A stretch of 7,024 bases of DNA from Candidatus Zixiibacteriota bacterium (GTDB lineage: Bacteria; Zixibacteria; MSB-5A5; CAIYYT01): NCBI GenBank assembly GCA_026397575.1, contig JAPLUP010000559.1, positions 1-7,024 of the forward strand, given 5' to 3'. A program made the translations under genes and the position numbers. The notes below the pieces were generated by a model. It ran no database searches. It was given only the letters and a program-made list of their open reading frames with translations, and was not told the DNA's origin. Shown piece by piece: positions 5,701-7,024 of the stretch (positions are counted from its first letter, which is position 1; each line of letters begins with the position of its first letter).

Positions 5701-7009
5701 AATTGACTGTGACCATGAGAGCCTCAGCGACATTATCAATCTAAGCAAGAGCGTTATCCAATCGGTGTATGATCGCCGCAGGGGTATGTTTGTTGAGGAT
5801 GCGCTGCAGGACGAAACGACAAAATCGTACAAGAGTGTTGTCGTGCATAATATCCTGTCGATTGCCTGTGTGCCGCTCATATCCCAGGACAGACTCATCG
5901 GAGTGCTCTATCTCGATCATCACAGCTTGCCGGGCCTATTCGGCATTGATGAGAGAGAGTTGATACAGTCTGTGGCAAACTTCATCGCGGTTGCCTTTGC
6001 GCACGCCCGCACGCTGGATCTGCTCCAGCGGCAAAAACAGGAAGTAGTCAAGACGCTGGCTACTCATGGGTTGGGAACAATGTTTATTACCCGTAACAGA
6101 GAGATGAAAGATATTCTTGAAAAACTGCCGATCATTGCAAACTCAGACGCAGCGATCCTGCTTCGAGGCGAGAGTGGCACCGGTAAAGAAATCCTCGCTA
6201 CAATGATTCATCAGTATAGCCCCTACCGTGATGGCCCCCTGGTGAGTGTCAACTGCGCTGCACTTGACGGTGAACTCCTGGAAAGCGAACTCTTCGGCAT
6301 CGAGAGGGGTGTGGCCACGGGAGTTGCTCGCCGCGAGGGTAGACTCCATACAGCTGACGGTGGTACCCTTTTCCTTGATGAGATCGGCGACATGCCCATC
6401 GCGACACAGGCAAAATTGCTGCGGGTGATCGAAACCAAACAGTTCGAAATGGTGGGAAGTAACGTCCAGGAAACGGTAGACATTCGCGTTGTGGCGGCGA
6501 CGAACAAAGAGTTAGGCAAATTGATCAGCAACCATAGATTTCGTTCAGACTTGTACTATCGAATCAATACCATCGAGATATTTCTACCACCCCTGCGAGA
6601 CCGTCCCGAAGATGTTGAGTTACTCATTGAACACTTCGCCTCCATCCTTGCGCCAAACCGTGCTCTCCGTTTTTCCGGACCAGCCATGGAAACCCTGACT
6701 GCTTATTCGTGGCCCGGCAATGTGCGAGAGCTTCGAAATGTGGTCGAGAAAATGTGTATCCTGCATCAGTCTGGGATCATCGATATCGAAATGCTACCAA
6801 CTGAGATTGCCGGATTGAAGGCTCGAGAATCGGCTCGGACCATTTTCCGGGGCAAGAGCTCACAGAGTGAGAAAGCGCGTATAACGGAACTTCTCAACGA
6901 ATTCGACTGGAACCAATCGGCGGTCGCCCGTGCCCTTAATCTGTCGCACACAACTCTGCAGCGACGCATCAAACAATACGGCATTGAAAGAGACTCCCGA
7001 AACGAATAG
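2759..7009 (+). CDS. Ser/Thr kinase - TPR - GAF - sigma54 activator AAA+ - Fis HTH fusion protein
   Basis: This 1416-residue protein appears to be a cytosolic one-polypeptide signal transducer and transcription regulator; no signal peptide or membrane segment is visible. Residues about 19-272 are a Hanks-type kinase: K48 in VLVK, HCDLKKDN (136-143) with catalytic D138 and N143, DFD (159-161), APE (182-184) and D196. Residues 275-389 are an unassigned linker. Residues about 390-925 form an alpha-solenoid with clear TPR units near 593, 631, 672 and 710. A GAF domain spans about 928-1085. The AAA+ domain has Walker A GESGTGKE (1137-1144), GVATGV (1184-1189) in place of GAFTGA, Walker B LFLDE ending at D1207-E1208, FRSDLYYR (1261-1268) and WPGNVREL from W1318. 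A Fis-type HTH occupies about 1385-1410. I prefer the ATG; a GTG at 2741 would add six residues, and neither start has a Shine-Dalgarno. The target genes and signal are unknown. Confidence 0.9.
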   Translation: MTIESHGASLDAHNSAERFELQTRIATGNLFESFVGFDRRLKRRVLVKRPAKDSSMSQDACGHILKRSFESACHFRHPNILSPISGFEQDGKYNVVYPYVAESVDLNTEMFRRNYQELLFQIFSAVDFIHCMGYVHCDLKKDNFRILRHGETHRVLLSDFDLLTASGMQPEGLVFGSPLHIAPEILRDEIVLPQSDHYSLGVMLLLMAHNRPSELEVQLRKVADGSHQELEVTQDALSGQVEGLVPIVNSLSRYHHVERPPNLGHLLREYGTELGIDATRYENHLLWHVLRTRYYTWQKEEDKSRKGLQEFLTHDVKLLGIPQELATDLEGTSFMSHSDSYRVARKAVSENPVERYVDHFYVSPSLGDLEKLYARVDGATTPYTTSPSAMSWVQVVRTVLKLKAKGQFLKAAILLKRLLRSDSDEISVRTRASLYVRLGECCRHLGFVADARQDFTRALASNQLSPTKQVHVHLQQADLLAIDKNQEEHDRFLHKAYAIATAHDLLHLRLKVLERQLWTVYQKGRPRPALRDLRVLARIAKDHRLITHELVIQNVFGCIEWTLGNLDTAQEVLQTAIRNCAEYVDSGRLVPLYANLGMVSFDRGEYKEAIEFNSLAKKLNCASSGISRGAFIEASLFSCYVLIGEYEKAERSMANYLEVFRARGDRGAIGLYHLNMGWLNLRRGRYREAEFGLRYATAVFESVSAPWYLGKALLYLGTLYCWQGKVDLAVSLQSRAEKIFQEMQDRVFLLDSRQLRECLEFVRERKVCQESCVALTKEYVGCGNSFGACSCIALLLFSGDSEEVKSIVAESEPLRKYLSESAAVFVQAVYSHIRAFYSTEGSSAQVDISRLKESFRRYSHEGLYFHALHSSLRIQKHYEATEQAGLRLRFLREALRLAKLVSNPNIANEIEISLGHLTTSADSCRPKYVAFHHVSALLNTVSDYKSTAQQLLRLALDETSAERGAILLTTEGGKNLRVEAAIDCDHESLSDIINLSKSVIQSVYDRRRGMFVEDALQDETTKSYKSVVVHNILSIACVPLISQDRLIGVLYLDHHSLPGLFGIDERELIQSVANFIAVAFAHARTLDLLQRQKQEVVKTLATHGLGTMFITRNREMKDILEKLPIIANSDAAILLRGESGTGKEILATMIHQYSPYRDGPLVSVNCAALDGELLESELFGIERGVATGVARREGRLHTADGGTLFLDEIGDMPIATQAKLLRVIETKQFEMVGSNVQETVDIRVVAATNKELGKLISNHRFRSDLYYRINTIEIFLPPLRDRPEDVELLIEHFASILAPNRALRFSGPAMETLTAYSWPGNVRELRNVVEKMCILHQSGIIDIEMLPTEIAGLKARESARTIFRGKSSQSEKARITELLNEFDWNQSAVARALNLSHTTLQRRIKQYGIERDSRNE

Positions 7010-7024
7010 CTGGCAAAATCCGTC

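Noticed and set aside
7010..7024. TGGCA just after the giant gene as the first half of a sigma54 promoter for a downstream gene
   Set aside because: The window ends before the -12 element, and the last base does not begin the required GC, so it cannot be supported.

Overview
The window looks like bacterial chromosome of roughly even base composition. It holds a conserved translation-gene cluster on the minus strand and, transcribed divergently from it, one very large regulatory gene on the plus strand. The order pth, rpsF, rpsR, DUF2232 membrane protein, rplI (read right to left) is typical of Gram-negative lineages such as Deltaproteobacteria-like and FCB-like phyla (for example candidate division Zixibacteria). 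A giant kinase/TPR/GAF/sigma54-activator protein also fits such regulator-rich lineages. The taxonomic guess is inference from gene order and protein style only. No rRNA, tRNA, mobile element, repeat array or CRISPR was seen.

Positions 1-2611 (minus strand) carry the housekeeping cluster. Peptidyl-tRNA hydrolase (pth) comes first, then ribosomal proteins S6 (rpsF, apparently starting at TTG) and S18 (rpsR). A polytopic DUF2232 protein follows, and ribosomal protein L9 (rplI) runs off the left edge. Gaps are short (68, 51, 14 and 35 nt), so one transcript is likely. The rpsF leader can fold into a bulged hairpin abutting a strong Shine-Dalgarno sequence, a reasonable place for S6:S18 autoregulation. 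The ssb gene that often lies between rpsF and rpsR is absent.

Positions 2612-2758 form the divergent intergenic region. Each direction has a candidate sigma70-type promoter lying very close to its start codon, and neither start has a visible Shine-Dalgarno sequence. Leaderless or near-leaderless transcription is therefore possible on both sides.

Positions 2759-7009 (plus strand) encode one protein of about 1416 residues. In order it has a Hanks-type Ser/Thr kinase domain, an unassigned linker, a long TPR-like solenoid, a GAF domain, a sigma54-activator-type AAA+ ATPase and a Fis-type helix-turn-helix. It thus resembles a whole signalling chain, from kinase through protein and ligand sensors to transcription activation, in one polypeptide. 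The kinase has HCD for HRD and DFD for DFG, and the sigma54-contacting GAFTGA loop reads GVATGV. This protein is the most interesting object in the window.
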